Shown here: in pieces, positions 26,923-35,257 of the stretch
Layout of the letters: each line of letters opens with the position of its first letter
Numbering within the stretch: the first letter of the stretch is position 1
Origin: Pseudomonadota bacterium
GTDB taxonomy: Bacteria > Pseudomonadota > Alphaproteobacteria > Rhizobiales > JAKPQE01
Reading direction: 5' to 3'
NCBI GenBank assembly: GCA_029572955.1
Contig: JAKPQE010000058.1
Span: 1-38,916 of the forward strand
DNA: 38,916 nt
Notes under the pieces: model-generated
What the model saw: the letters and a program-made list of their open reading frames with translations, nothing else
Database searches by the model: none
Told to the model about the DNA's origin: nothing
Made by a program: the position numbers and the translations under genes

Positions 26923-29544
26923 TCATTTCGCGGCTTTTGACTTGGCTTTCGGCTTGGCCGGCGCCTTGGCCTTGGTGGCCGTCTTGCCGGTGATCTTGGT
27001 CTTGGCGGCGGCCTTGCCGGCCTTTGGCTTGATGCCGTCGCGTTCCTGCTTGGCGGCGATGAACTGCATCGCCTGTTCGAGCGTGACCGCGGCGGGCTCC
27101 AGACCCTTCGGCAGCGTCGCGTTGACCTTCCCGCAGTTTACATAGGGTCCGTATCGGCCATCGCGAACAGTTATTTCGCCGCCGAGCTCGGGATGTTCGC
27201 CAAGGCTCTTCAGCGCGGCCGGTGTTCCGCGGCCGCGGCTGCCCTTCGACTGCTTCTCGGCGATCGCCGCGACGGCGCGGTTGAGGCCGACGGTGAAGAC
27301 CTCCTCGACCGAATCGAGATTGGCGAAGGTGCCGTCGTGCAGCACGAACGGGCCGTAGCGGCCGATGCCGGCGGTGATCATCTTGCCGGTCTCGGGATGC
27401 AGGCCGACCTCGCGCGGCAGCGAGAGGAGGGAAAGGGCGCGGTCGAGATCGATCGTCGCGGGCTCCCAGCCGCGCGGCAGCGAGGCGCGCTTCGGCTTCT
27501 CACCCTCGCCGAGCTGCACGTAAGGGCCGAAGCGGCCCTGGCGCAGGGTCACGGCGAGCCCGGTCTCGGGATCCTCGCCGAGCGCCTTGTCGCCTTCCTC
27601 GGCGGCCGCCTGGCCGTCGCCCTCGCCGTTGGCGAGCTGGCGGGTATAGCGGCATTCGGGATAGTTGGAGCAGCCGACGAAGGAGCCGTAGCGGCCGATC
27701 TTCAGGCTGAGGCGGCCGGAACCGCAGGACGGGCAGACGCGCGGGTCGTCGCCGGTCTCGGGCGTCGGGAAGATGTGCTCGGAGAGCATCTCGTTGAGCG
27801 CTTCGAGGACATCGGCGACGCGCAGTTCCTTGATGTCGTCGACGCTCGCCGAGAAGGCCTTCCAGAAGTCGCGCAGCACGTCCTTCCAGGAAAGTTCGCC
27901 GTTGGAGATGCGGTCGAGCTGTTCTTCCAGCGAGGCGGTGAAGTCGTAGCCGACATAGGTGTCGAAGAAGCTCTCGAGGAAGGCGGTGACGAGGCGGCCC
28001 TTGTCCTCGGGCAGCAGGCGCTTTTTCTCGAGGGTGACGTAGCCGCGGTCGCGCAGCACGGCGAGCGTCGAGGTGTAGGTCGACGGCCGGCCGATGCCGA
28101 GCTCTTCCATCTTCTTGATGAGGGTCGCTTCGGTGTAGCGCGGCGGCGGCTCGGTGAAATGCTGGCTTGCCTCGACGGCGCGGCGCTGGAGCGCTTCGTT
28201 CGGCGCGACGGCGGGCAGGCGGCGGCCTTCCTCGTCCTCCTCGTCGTCCTTGCCCTCCTGGTAGAGGGTGAGGAAACCGTCGAAGCGGATGACGGCGCCG
28301 GTGGCGCGCAGCACGGCGACGCGGCCGCCGTTCCTGGCCTCGACGTCGATGGTGGTGCGCTCGAGTTCGGCCGATTCCATCTGGCTCGCGACGGTGCGCT
28401 TCCAGACGAGTTCGTAGAGGCGGGCCTCGTCCGGCTCGAGCATGCGGCGCACCTCGTCCGGGTGGCGGCCGAGTTCGGTCGGGCGAATCGCCTCGTGCGC
28501 TTCCTGGGCGTTCTTGGCCTTGGTCGAGTAATGGCGCGGGACGTCGGGCAGGTAGCGCCCGCCGAAGCGCGACAGGATCGCGTCGCGGGTGGCGCGCACC
28601 GCTTCCGGGGCGATCTGCACGCCGTCGGTACGCATATAGGTGATGAGTCCGACGGTCTCGCCGCCGAGATTGACGCCCTCGTAGAGGCGCTGGGCGACGC
28701 GCATGGTGTGGGTCGCCGAGAAGCCGAGCTTGCGCGAGGCCTCCTGCTGCAGCGTCGAGGTGGTGAAGGGCGGCTGCGGATGGCGCTTCTGCGGCTTCGA
28801 TTCGATGTCGATGACGCGGAAGGCGGCACCGTCGAGCATCTTCTTGATGTCGTCGGCCTCGGCCTTGGTGCCGATGTCGAGGCGGCCGATCTTGCGGCCG
28901 TCGAGGCCGGCGAGACGGGCGTCGATGGCAGCGTCGCCGGCGGTCGCGAGGCGCGCGAGGATCGACCAGTATTCCTGCGTCCGGAAGCGCTCGATCTCGG
29001 CCTCGCGGTCACAGACGAGGCGCAGCGCGACGGACTGGACGCGGCCGGCCGAGCGGGCGCCCGGCAGCTTGCGCCAGAGCACCGGCGACAGGGTGAAGCC
29101 GACGAGATAGTCGAGGGCGCGGCGCGCCAGATACGCATCGACCAGCGGCGCGTCGATGGCGCGCGGCTTCTTCATCGCGTCGAGCACGGCCTGCTTGGTG
29201 ATGGCGTTGAAGACGACGCGCTCGACCGGCTTGTCCTTCAGCGCCCGCTTCTGGCGCAGTACCTCGAGCACGTGCCAGGAAATCGCCTCGCCCTCGCGAT
29301 CCGGGTCGGTGGCGAGAATCAGGCGGTCGGCGTCCTTGACGGCCGCGGCGATCTCTGCGAGGCGCTTCTTGGCCTTGCCGTCGACCTCCCAGAGCATGTC
29401 GAAATCGTCGTCGGGCTTGACCGAGCCGTCCTTGGCCGGCAGGTCGCGGATGTGGCCGTAGGACGCCAGAACGCGGTAGCCCGAGCCGAGATACTTGTTG
29501 ATGGTCTTGGCCTTGGCCGGCGACTCGACGATGACGATGTTCAT
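26923..29544 (-). CDS. topA: DNA topoisomerase I
   Basis: Relaxes negative supercoils. The 873-residue protein starts MNIVIVESPAKAKTINKYLG with the Toprim domain. The active-site tyrosine is Y303 in ITYMRTDG. One four-cysteine zinc finger lies near 603-630 (CPSCGSGRL through NYPEC), then several Toprim C-terminal repeat units (GRYGPYV or GRFGPYV motifs), and a Lys/Ala/Pro-rich tail of about 40 residues. The ATG at 29544 is the family start. It leads the topA-rnr-DUF983-Nudix run. Confidence 0.97.
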   Translation of the reverse strand: MNIVIVESPAKAKTINKYLGSGYRVLASYGHIRDLPAKDGSVKPDDDFDMLWEVDGKAKKRLAEIAAAVKDADRLILATDPDREGEAISWHVLEVLRQKRALKDKPVERVVFNAITKQAVLDAMKKPRAIDAPLVDAYLARRALDYLVGFTLSPVLWRKLPGARSAGRVQSVALRLVCDREAEIERFRTQEYWSILARLATAGDAAIDARLAGLDGRKIGRLDIGTKAEADDIKKMLDGAAFRVIDIESKPQKRHPQPPFTTSTLQQEASRKLGFSATHTMRVAQRLYEGVNLGGETVGLITYMRTDGVQIAPEAVRATRDAILSRFGGRYLPDVPRHYSTKAKNAQEAHEAIRPTELGRHPDEVRRMLEPDEARLYELVWKRTVASQMESAELERTTIDVEARNGGRVAVLRATGAVIRFDGFLTLYQEGKDDEEDEEGRRLPAVAPNEALQRRAVEASQHFTEPPPRYTEATLIKKMEELGIGRPSTYTSTLAVLRDRGYVTLEKKRLLPEDKGRLVTAFLESFFDTYVGYDFTASLEEQLDRISNGELSWKDVLRDFWKAFSASVDDIKELRVADVLEALNEMLSEHIFPTPETGDDPRVCPSCGSGRLSLKIGRYGSFVGCSNYPECRYTRQLANGEGDGQAAAEEGDKALGEDPETGLAVTLRQGRFGPYVQLGEGEKPKRASLPRGWEPATIDLDRALSLLSLPREVGLHPETGKMITAGIGRYGPFVLHDGTFANLDSVEEVFTVGLNRAVAAIAEKQSKGSRGRGTPAALKSLGEHPELGGEITVRDGRYGPYVNCGKVNATLPKGLEPAAVTLEQAMQFIAAKQERDGIKPKAGKAAAKTKITGKTATKAKAPAKPKAKSKAAK

Positions 29545-29648
29545 TGGGTTCCGTGACGTTCGTTCAGACGCATGCGGGAGCTGGGCGCGTGGCCGGCGCG
29601 ATGGGCCCGGCTCCCCGAAACGGTCCGGCGGCCCCTCGTTCGCGGGCG

Positions 29649-29677
29649 AGGATGTGGAAAACACGGCGAACTGTCAA
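29649..29677 (-). promoter_or_regulatory. Putative topA promoter
   Basis: On the minus strand a consensus TTGACA (29672-29677) stands 17 bases from CATCCT (29649-29654). The -10 is poor but the -35 and the spacing are good. The implied leader is about 95 bases. Confidence 0.45.
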
Positions 29678-29780
29678 ATGGCGATGCGCCGAAGCGGTTT
29701 CCGGCCCGGATTACACGTCGCCACAACCTAAGCGCTAGAACTTGTGTCTTGCCAAACAAGAGAGTAGGTTTCATTTTAAC

Positions 29781-29812
29781 ATACAACAGGGCAATACAAC
29801 CAAGAGTTGTAT
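29781..29812 (+). promoter_or_regulatory. ATACAAC repeat cluster with palindrome, candidate operator
   Basis: ATACAAC occurs at 29781-29787 and 29794-29800, and its inverse GTTGTAT at 29806-29812. The last two form a perfect 7-bp inverted repeat with a five-base spacer (CAAGA). The cluster lies in an AT-rich stretch (about 29740-29825), unlike the rest of the window, and ends 26 bases before the start of the small gene at 29839. It may bind a dimeric regulator or fold in the leader RNA. A single TTAAC lies just upstream at 29776-29780. Confidence 0.45.
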
Positions 29813-29838
29813 AGGTGTTTTTGCAAGAGGGGATCCGG

Positions 29839-30060
29839 GTGACTTCGGACAACCGCCACAAACAGCAGCTCGAAGCATTCGATCATAGCACGCCGATCGA
29901 GGTTGCCGGCTTCGTCGGGCGTCTGGTCGGCGAGCTGAAGACCCTGGCGCAGCGTCACGACCTCGATTTTCTCGCCTATCTCCTTGAAATGGCTCGCGAA
30001 GAAGCGATTTCACAGTCCGAGCGAATCCGCATCGCCGAGGTCGACGCGTCGCGGCGCTGA
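29839..30060 (+). CDS. Small protein of unknown function
   Basis: A 73-residue protein that I cannot name. It looks mostly helical: a charged start (TSDNRHKQQLEAFD), then PIEVAGFVGRLVGELKTLAQ and a segment FLAYLLEMAREEAISQSER. I have a general memory of similar short proteins with LAYLL-MAR-EA endings in Hyphomicrobiales, but no function. The GTG at 29839 is preferred because AAGAGGGG lies just upstream; starting at the earlier GTG (29815) would translate that Shine-Dalgarno. It stands alone on the plus strand between topA and dprA, converging with dprA across eight bases. No membrane helix or signal peptide is seen. Confidence 0.7.
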   Translation: MTSDNRHKQQLEAFDHSTPIEVAGFVGRLVGELKTLAQRHDLDFLAYLLEMAREEAISQSERIRIAEVDASRR

Positions 30061-30068
30061 GACTGCCA

Positions 30069-31226
30069 TCATCCCGTCAACGAGACCTTTCCGCCCGGAT
30101 GGCGCTCCAGCCGTCCGGCGAGATCGAGTTCGAGAAGGACGAGATAGACGGTCTGCAGGGCAAGGCCGGTATGGCGCACGATCTCGTCGATTTCGACCGG
30201 CGTCGGCCCGAGGGCGGCGAGAATGCGCCCGCGGTCGTTCTCGGCCGGCTCGGCGGCGACGGTTCCCGGCCGTTCCTCGATCGGTTCGCGCGCCTCGCCG
30301 TCGAACGGGCGCCCGAAAAGATCGCCCACCAGCGGCTTCAGGATATCGATGATGTCGCGCGCCTCGGTGACGAGGGCGGCGCCGCGCTTGATCAGGCGAT
30401 TGGAGCCCTCGCAGCGCGGATCGAGCGGCGAGCCGGGGACGGCGAAGACCTCGCGGTTCTGCTCGAGGGCGAGGCGGGCGGTGATCAGCGAGCCCGAGCG
30501 AGTAGCGGCCTCGATGACGACGACGCCAAGGGAAAGGCCGGAGATCAGGCGATTGCGGCGCGGGAAGTCGCGGCCGCGCGGGCTCCAGCCGAACGGCATT
30601 TCGCTGATCGCGGCGCCGCCGGCCGCGACGATGCGCTCCAAGAGCGGCCCGTTCTCGGGCGGATAGAGCCGGTCGATGCCGCCGGCAAAGACCGCGATGG
30701 TGCCGCTCGCGACGCTCGCCTCGTGCGCCGCGGTGTCGATGCCGCGGGCAAGGCCCGAGACGACGACGAAGCCGGCATCGCCGAGGCCGGTGGCGAGGAT
30801 CGTCGCCATCTTGCGCCCGGCGATCGAGCAGTTGCGCGAGCCGACGATGGCGACCATCGGGGCGGCGAACGCGGCGGTGCTGCCGCGCACGGCGATGAGC
30901 GGCGGTGGCCCGTCGATATGGCGCAGCGGTGCCGGATAGTCGGCCTCGCCGAGGGCGACGAAGCGGGCGCCGGCGCGCGCGGCGGCGACCATCTCGCGCT
31001 CGGCATCCTCGATCGGCGAGACGCGGATGCGCCGGCTCGCGCCGCCGCGGCGCGACAGCTCGGGCAGGGCGGCGAGGGCGGCTTCGGCGGTGCCGAAATG
31101 ATTGACGAGGTCGCGGAAGGTGGCCGGGCCGACATTCTCACTGCGGATCAGCCGCAGCCAGTTCAGCCTCTGATTATCGCTGAGCGTGATGCCGGTGGTG
31201 TTCGATCCCGCCGCCGGGCGGGTCAT
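30069..31226 (-). CDS. dprA: DNA-processing protein DprA
   Basis: Binds incoming single-stranded DNA and loads RecA during transformation; it is also kept in non-competent bacteria. The 385-residue protein has an N-terminal helical region ([22 protein letters not shown]), the Rossmann-like core with [42 protein letters not shown] and [15 protein letters not shown], and a C-terminal winged helix (from about 320). It follows plsY by seven bases. Confidence 0.96.
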   Translation of the reverse strand: MTRPAAGSNTTGITLSDNQRLNWLRLIRSENVGPATFRDLVNHFGTAEAALAALPELSRRGGASRRIRVSPIEDAEREMVAAARAGARFVALGEADYPAPLRHIDGPPPLIAVRGSTAAFAAPMVAIVGSRNCSIAGRKMATILATGLGDAGFVVVSGLARGIDTAAHEASVASGTIAVFAGGIDRLYPPENGPLLERIVAAGGAAISEMPFGWSPRGRDFPRRNRLISGLSLGVVVIEAATRSGSLITARLALEQNREVFAVPGSPLDPRCEGSNRLIKRGAALVTEARDIIDILKPLVGDLFGRPFDGEAREPIEERPGTVAAEPAENDRGRILAALGPTPVEIDEIVRHTGLALQTVYLVLLELDLAGRLERHPGGKVSLTG

Positions 31227-31233
31227 CGGCGGC

Positions 31234-31863
31234 TCATCCCTTGCTCCCGATGCGGCTTTCCGTGCCGGCCAAAAGCCTAGAGATGTTTTCGCGGTGCTTC
31301 CACCACAAGAAAGCAGTGAGGACGGCGAAGAGCACGGCCTGGTGCCAGTTGCCGACGGCGACCTGGATGACCGGGGTGACGGCGCTGGCGATCAGCGCCG
31401 AAAGGCTCGAATAGCGCGTGATGAAGGCGCTGGCGAGCCAGATCGCGCCGAAGACGAAGGCCATCGGCCAGTAGACGCCGAGCAGGACGCCGATATAGGT
31501 GGCGACGCCCTTGCCGCCCCTGAACTTCAGCCAGACCGGGAAGAGATGGCCGAAAAAGGCGCCGAGGCCGGCGACGAGGCTGGCGATCTCGCCGCCCTGC
31601 GAGGCCGCGAGCAGCACCGGCACGGTGCCCTTCAGCATGTCGCCGAGGAGGGTCGCGGCGGCAATGCCCTTTTTGCCGGTGCGCAGCACGTTGGTGGCGC
31701 CGATATTGCCCGAGCCGATCGAGCGCACGTCGCCGAGGCCGGCAAGCCGGGTGAGGACGAGGCCGAAGGGGATCGAGCCGAACAGGTAGCCGATGAGGAA
31801 GGCGACGACGAGCCCGCCGATCAGGATGGTCTCGGGAAGGGTCTGGCTCATCTCGGCGGCCAT
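31234..31863 (-). CDS. plsY: Glycerol-3-phosphate acyltransferase PlsY
   Basis: Integral membrane enzyme that acylates glycerol 3-phosphate from acyl-phosphate, the first step of phospholipid synthesis. The 209 residues carry about five helices and the motifs [25 protein letters not shown], and [19 protein letters not shown] second ATG four codons on (MSQTL) is also a plausible start. It lies between pyrC-like and dprA, with 24 and seven bases. Confidence 0.96.
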   Translation of the reverse strand: MAAEMSQTLPETILIGGLVVAFLIGYLFGSIPFGLVLTRLAGLGDVRSIGSGNIGATNVLRTGKKGIAAATLLGDMLKGTVPVLLAASQGGEIASLVAGLGAFFGHLFPVWLKFRGGKGVATYIGVLLGVYWPMAFVFGAIWLASAFITRYSSLSALIASAVTPVIQVAVGNWHQAVLFAVLTAFLWWKHRENISRLLAGTESRIGSKG

Positions 31864-31887
31864 GGCGGGGTCTCGGTCAGAGGGGTG

Positions 31888-33204
31888 TCAGGCGACCGGT
31901 GGAGCGTATTCGTAGACCGTGCGGCCCGCAACCAGCGTGCGCAGCACGCGGCCCTGCATGCGGGCATCCTCGAAGACGGTGTTCTTGGACCGCGACTTGA
32001 GGGCATCGTTGGCGACCACCCAGGGCATGTCCGGATCGAAGACGACGATGTCGGCCGGGCTGCCGGGCTTCAGCGTGCCGGCATCGAGGCCGAGGAGCTT
32101 CGCCGGCCGGCTCGACATCGCCGCGAGCATCGGCAAGAGCGCGATGTCGCCGGCATGGACGAGGCGCATCGCCGCGGCGAGCAGGGTTTCCAGGCCAATG
32201 GCGCCGTCGGCGGCCTCGGCGAAGGGATGACGCTTGGTCTCGACGTCCTGCGGGTCGTGGGCCGAAACGACGACGTCGATCAGCCCCTCGGCGAGGGCGG
32301 CGACCATCGCCCGGCGATCGTCCTCGGTGCGCAGCGGCGGCGACATCTTGAAGAAGGTCCGGTAGGGGCCGATGTCGAGCTCGTTGAGGGTGAGGTGGTT
32401 GATCGTCGTGCCGCAGGTGACGGCGAAGCCCTCGTCCTTGGCGCGGCGGATCGCCTCGAGCGATTCGGGCACCGAGATCTGCGCGGCGTGGTAGCGGCTG
32501 CGCGTCAGGCGGGCGAGGCGCACGTCGCGCTCGACCATGATGATCTCGGCTTCCTTGACGATGCCCTTGAGGCCGAGCCGGGTCGAGGTCTCGCCGGAAT
32601 TCATCACGCCGTCGCCGACGAGGTCGGGGTCCTGCGTATTGTTGACGACGAGGGCGTCGAAATCGCGGGCGTAGGTCAGGGCGCCGCGCAGCATGCGCGG
32701 GCTGCGGATGGCGTTGTGGCCGTCGGTGAAAGCGACGGCGCCGGCGGCCTTCAGGAGGCCGATCTCGGTCAGCGCCTCGCCCTTCAGTTCCTTGGTCAGG
32801 GCCGCCATCGGCCGGACATGGACGAGCGAGGTCTCGCTCGCGCGGGCGAGCAGGTAGTCGACGAGGGCGATGTCGTCGATCACCGGGTCGGTGTCGGGCA
32901 TCGTCACGATCGTCGTCACGCCGCCGGCGGCGGCGGCCTGCGAGGCCGAGGCGAAGGTCTCGCGATGCTCGAAGCCGGGCTCGCCGACGAAGACGCGCAT
33001 GTCGACGAGGCCGGGGGCGACGACGGCGCCCTTGCAGTCGTAGATCTCGGCGCCGTGCAGGCGCGCGCTGGTCGCCTCGGGGCCGGCGGCGATGATGCGG
33101 CCGTCGGCGACGAGCACCGAGCCCGCGGTGTCGATGTCGCGCGAGGGATCGACGATGCGCGCATTGGCGAGCACCAGCGGACGGTGGCCGTCGACCTCGG
33201 TCAT
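31888..33204 (-). CDS. pyrC: Dihydroorotase-like protein lacking metal ligands (PyrC pseudoenzyme)
   Basis: A 438-residue type I dihydroorotase homologue next to pyrB. The metal site is gone: the HxH after beta-strand 1 is R70-V-F72 (DMRVFVGEPGFEH), the later histidines are replaced (N188/N189/T190 in VVNNTQD and Q242 in YHAAQIS), and the catalytic aspartate of the TDHAPH motif is A315 (VVSAHDPQD). Only D161 (FTDGH) matches a ligand-region residue. Inactive PyrC homologues that structure the ATCase complex are known from Pseudomonas and others, so a role as partner of PyrB is likely. An active dihydroorotase should be encoded elsewhere. Start at the ATG at 33204, 17 bases after pyrB. Confidence 0.92.
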   Translation of the reverse strand: MTEVDGHRPLVLANARIVDPSRDIDTAGSVLVADGRIIAAGPEATSARLHGAEIYDCKGAVVAPGLVDMRVFVGEPGFEHRETFASASQAAAAGGVTTIVTMPDTDPVIDDIALVDYLLARASETSLVHVRPMAALTKELKGEALTEIGLLKAAGAVAFTDGHNAIRSPRMLRGALTYARDFDALVVNNTQDPDLVGDGVMNSGETSTRLGLKGIVKEAEIIMVERDVRLARLTRSRYHAAQISVPESLEAIRRAKDEGFAVTCGTTINHLTLNELDIGPYRTFFKMSPPLRTEDDRRAMVAALAEGLIDVVVSAHDPQDVETKRHPFAEAADGAIGLETLLAAAMRLVHAGDIALLPMLAAMSSRPAKLLGLDAGTLKPGSPADIVVFDPDMPWVVANDALKSRSKNTVFEDARMQGRVLRTLVAGRTVYEYAPPVA

Positions 33205-33221
33205 CTCGTTTCCCCCCGGGA

Positions 33222-34178
33222 CTAGTGGTTCGGCAGGTTCGAGGCGAGCGCCTCGAGCACCGCCATGCGGATCGCCACGCCCATCTCGACCTGGTCGCGG
33301 ATCAGGCTGCGCGGACCGTCGGCGACGGCCGAGTCGATCTCGACGCCGCGGTTCATCGGGCCCGGGTGCATGACGAGAGCGTCGGGCTTGGCGTAGGCGA
33401 GCTTCTCTTCGTCGAGGCCGAAGAAGTGGAAATACTCGCGCACCGACGGCACCAGCGAGCCCTTCATGCGCTCGCGCTGCAGGCGCAGCATCATCACGAT
33501 GTCGGCGCCGTCGAGGGCGTCCTTCATCGACTTGTGGACTTCGACGCCCATGCGCTCGATGCCGCGCGGCATCAGCGTCGACGGGCCGACGACGCGGACA
33601 TGGGCGCCGAGCGCGTTGAGGCAGTGGATGTTGGAGCGGGCGACGCGGCTGTGCAGGACGTCGCCGCAGATGGTGACCGTGAGGCCGGCGATGCGGCCCT
33701 TGGCGCGGCGGATCGACAGCGCGTCGAGAAGCGCCTGGGTCGGGTGCTCGTGGGCGCCGTCGCCGGCATTGATCACCGAGCAGCCGACTTTCTGGGCGAG
33801 CAGCTCGACCGCGCCGGCGGACGAATGGCGCACGACGAGGATGTCGGGGTGCATCGCGTTCAGCGTCACGGCGGTGTCGATCAGCGTCTCGCCCTTCTTC
33901 ACCGAGGACGAGGCGACGGCCATGTTCATGACGTCGGCGCCGAGGCGCTTGCCGGCGATCTCGAAGGACGACTGGGTCCGCGTCGAGGCCTCGAAAAAGA
34001 GATTGATCTGGGTGCGGCCGCTGAGCGTCCGGCGCTTTTTCTGGACCTGCCGGTTGACCTCGACCGCCTCTTCGGCAAGGTCGAGAAGCCCCAGAATCTC
34101 CTGCATTGTCAGCCCCTCGATGCCGAGGAGATGGCGGTGCGGGAAAGCGATTTTGGCAGTCGCGTCGGTGTCGGTCAT
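33222..34178 (-). CDS. pyrB: Aspartate carbamoyltransferase catalytic subunit
   Basis: Forms carbamoyl-aspartate in pyrimidine synthesis. The 318 residues have the carbamoyl-phosphate loop [13 protein letters not shown] (S65-T-R-T68), the HPTQ motif (145-148), [10 protein letters not shown] and the C-terminal [11 protein letters not shown]. The ATG at 34178 is the family-like start; a good promoter ends only 11 bases before it and there is no clear Shine-Dalgarno, so the mRNA may be nearly leaderless. No pyrI follows; the PyrC-like gene does, as in ATCases with a DHO-like partner. Confidence 0.97.
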   Translation of the reverse strand: MTDTDATAKIAFPHRHLLGIEGLTMQEILGLLDLAEEAVEVNRQVQKKRRTLSGRTQINLFFEASTRTQSSFEIAGKRLGADVMNMAVASSSVKKGETLIDTAVTLNAMHPDILVVRHSSAGAVELLAQKVGCSVINAGDGAHEHPTQALLDALSIRRAKGRIAGLTVTICGDVLHSRVARSNIHCLNALGAHVRVVGPSTLMPRGIERMGVEVHKSMKDALDGADIVMMLRLQRERMKGSLVPSVREYFHFFGLDEEKLAYAKPDALVMHPGPMNRGVEIDSAVADGPRSLIRDQVEMGVAIRMAVLEALASNLPNH

Positions 34179-34259
34179 TAAAGCCCGTTCTATAGGCGGA
34201 GTCGCCACGTGCGGCAAGGATTGATATCCCATGGGGCGGGACGCGGTTAACGGGCTTTA
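34179..34259. repeat. 11-bp inverted repeat framing the pyrB / proline dehydrogenase divergent region
   Basis: TAAAGCCCGTT (34179-34189) directly before the pyrB start codon is matched by AACGGGCTTTA (34249-34259) directly before the Shine-Dalgarno of the proline dehydrogenase gene, 59 bases apart. The arms are exact. They could be two half-sites for one regulator of both genes, or arms of a long stem in a through-transcript. Confidence 0.6.
34189..34217 (-). promoter_or_regulatory. pyrB promoter
   Basis: On the minus strand TTGCCG (34212-34217) and TATAGA (34189-34194) are 17 bases apart. The expected transcription start, about 34182, is only a few bases from the pyrB ATG at 34178. The left inverted-repeat arm occupies the space between the -10 box and the ATG. 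Confidence 0.65.
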
Positions 34260-34269
34260 CGGAGGAAAG

Positions 34270-35226
34270 ATGCTGCGGCGGATTTGGCAATCGGTGATGA
34301 TCGCGCTGGCCCGTTCCGGCCGGCTGACGGGGCTCGTTCAGGGCACCTCGGTGCTCGCCTCGCTCTCGCGCCGCTATGTCGCGGGCGGCGATGCGGCGGC
34401 CGGCATGCGCCGGGCCCGCGACCTCGCCGCCGCGGACGGCATCCGTGCCTCGCTGTTCTTCCTCGGCGAATATGTCGAGGACCGCGGCAAGATCGCCGAG
34501 GCGGTCGAGAACAAGCTGGCGGTCGCCGGCGAACTCGCCGAGGCCGGCCTCGACATTCACGTCTCGGTCGATCCGACGCAGATCGGCGGCAGTCTCGACG
34601 ACGCGCTGATGGACGCGAACGCCGATGCCATCGCGGCGCGGATCGGGGTGCTCGCCGGGCCGCCCGGTGGCGTCCACTGCATGATGATCGACATGGAAGA
34701 CCACAGCGTCGTCGACAAGACGATCGCCCTCCACGACCGCCTGCAGGCGGCGGGCTATCCGGTGGCGCTGACGCTGCAGGCCTATCTCAGGCGCACCGAG
34801 GCCGATATCGCCCGCCTCGTCGAGCGGCCGAGCCGGGTGCGCCTCGTCAAGGGCGCGTTCGTTGCCGCGGGCGACATCGCCTTTACGAGCCAGGCCGAGA
34901 TCAAGGCGAATTATCGCCGGCTGATCGACCTGATGTTCTCGCCGGCGGCGAGGGCCAGCGGCTTCTATCCGATCATCGCCACCCACGACGACCGGCTGCA
35001 TGCCCATGCGCGCGACGTCGCCCGGCGCAATGGCTGGCCGGAAGGCACCTATGAGTTCGAGATGCTGATGGGGGTGCGCGGCGATGTCGCCGGCGCCCTT
35101 GCGGCAGCGGGCGAACGGGTCCGCCTCTACGTGCCGTTCGGGCGCGACTGGTGGCCCTACGCGATCCGCCGGATCGGCGAGAATCCGCGCAACGCGCTGC
35201 TGCTCGCCCGCTCGCTGGTTTCCTGA
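34270..35226 (+). CDS. Monofunctional proline dehydrogenase
   Basis: Oxidises proline to P5C with FAD, passing electrons to the quinone pool. The 318-residue barrel lacks the DNA-binding and P5C-dehydrogenase parts of PutA, so it is the PutB/PRODH type. The proline-binding YxxRRxxE motif is YAIRRIGE (297-304), within VPFGRDWWPYAIRR; ATHDDRLH and LVKGAF are also typical. GGAGG lies four bases before the ATG at 34270. The AidB-like gene follows after 31 bases, probably in one transcript. A P5C dehydrogenase is not in the window. Confidence 0.9.
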   Translation: MLRRIWQSVMIALARSGRLTGLVQGTSVLASLSRRYVAGGDAAAGMRRARDLAAADGIRASLFFLGEYVEDRGKIAEAVENKLAVAGELAEAGLDIHVSVDPTQIGGSLDDALMDANADAIAARIGVLAGPPGGVHCMMIDMEDHSVVDKTIALHDRLQAAGYPVALTLQAYLRRTEADIARLVERPSRVRLVKGAFVAAGDIAFTSQAEIKANYRRLIDLMFSPAARASGFYPIIATHDDRLHAHARDVARRNGWPEGTYEFEMLMGVRGDVAGALAAAGERVRLYVPFGRDWWPYAIRRIGENPRNALLLARSLVS

Positions 35227-35257
35227 GCAGAGCCTTCAGGCAAAGGGACACGAGGCC

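Noticed and set aside
29776-29780. TTAAC as a CtrA half-site before the small gene
   Set aside because: The second half at seven bases is missing, so a CtrA site cannot be claimed.
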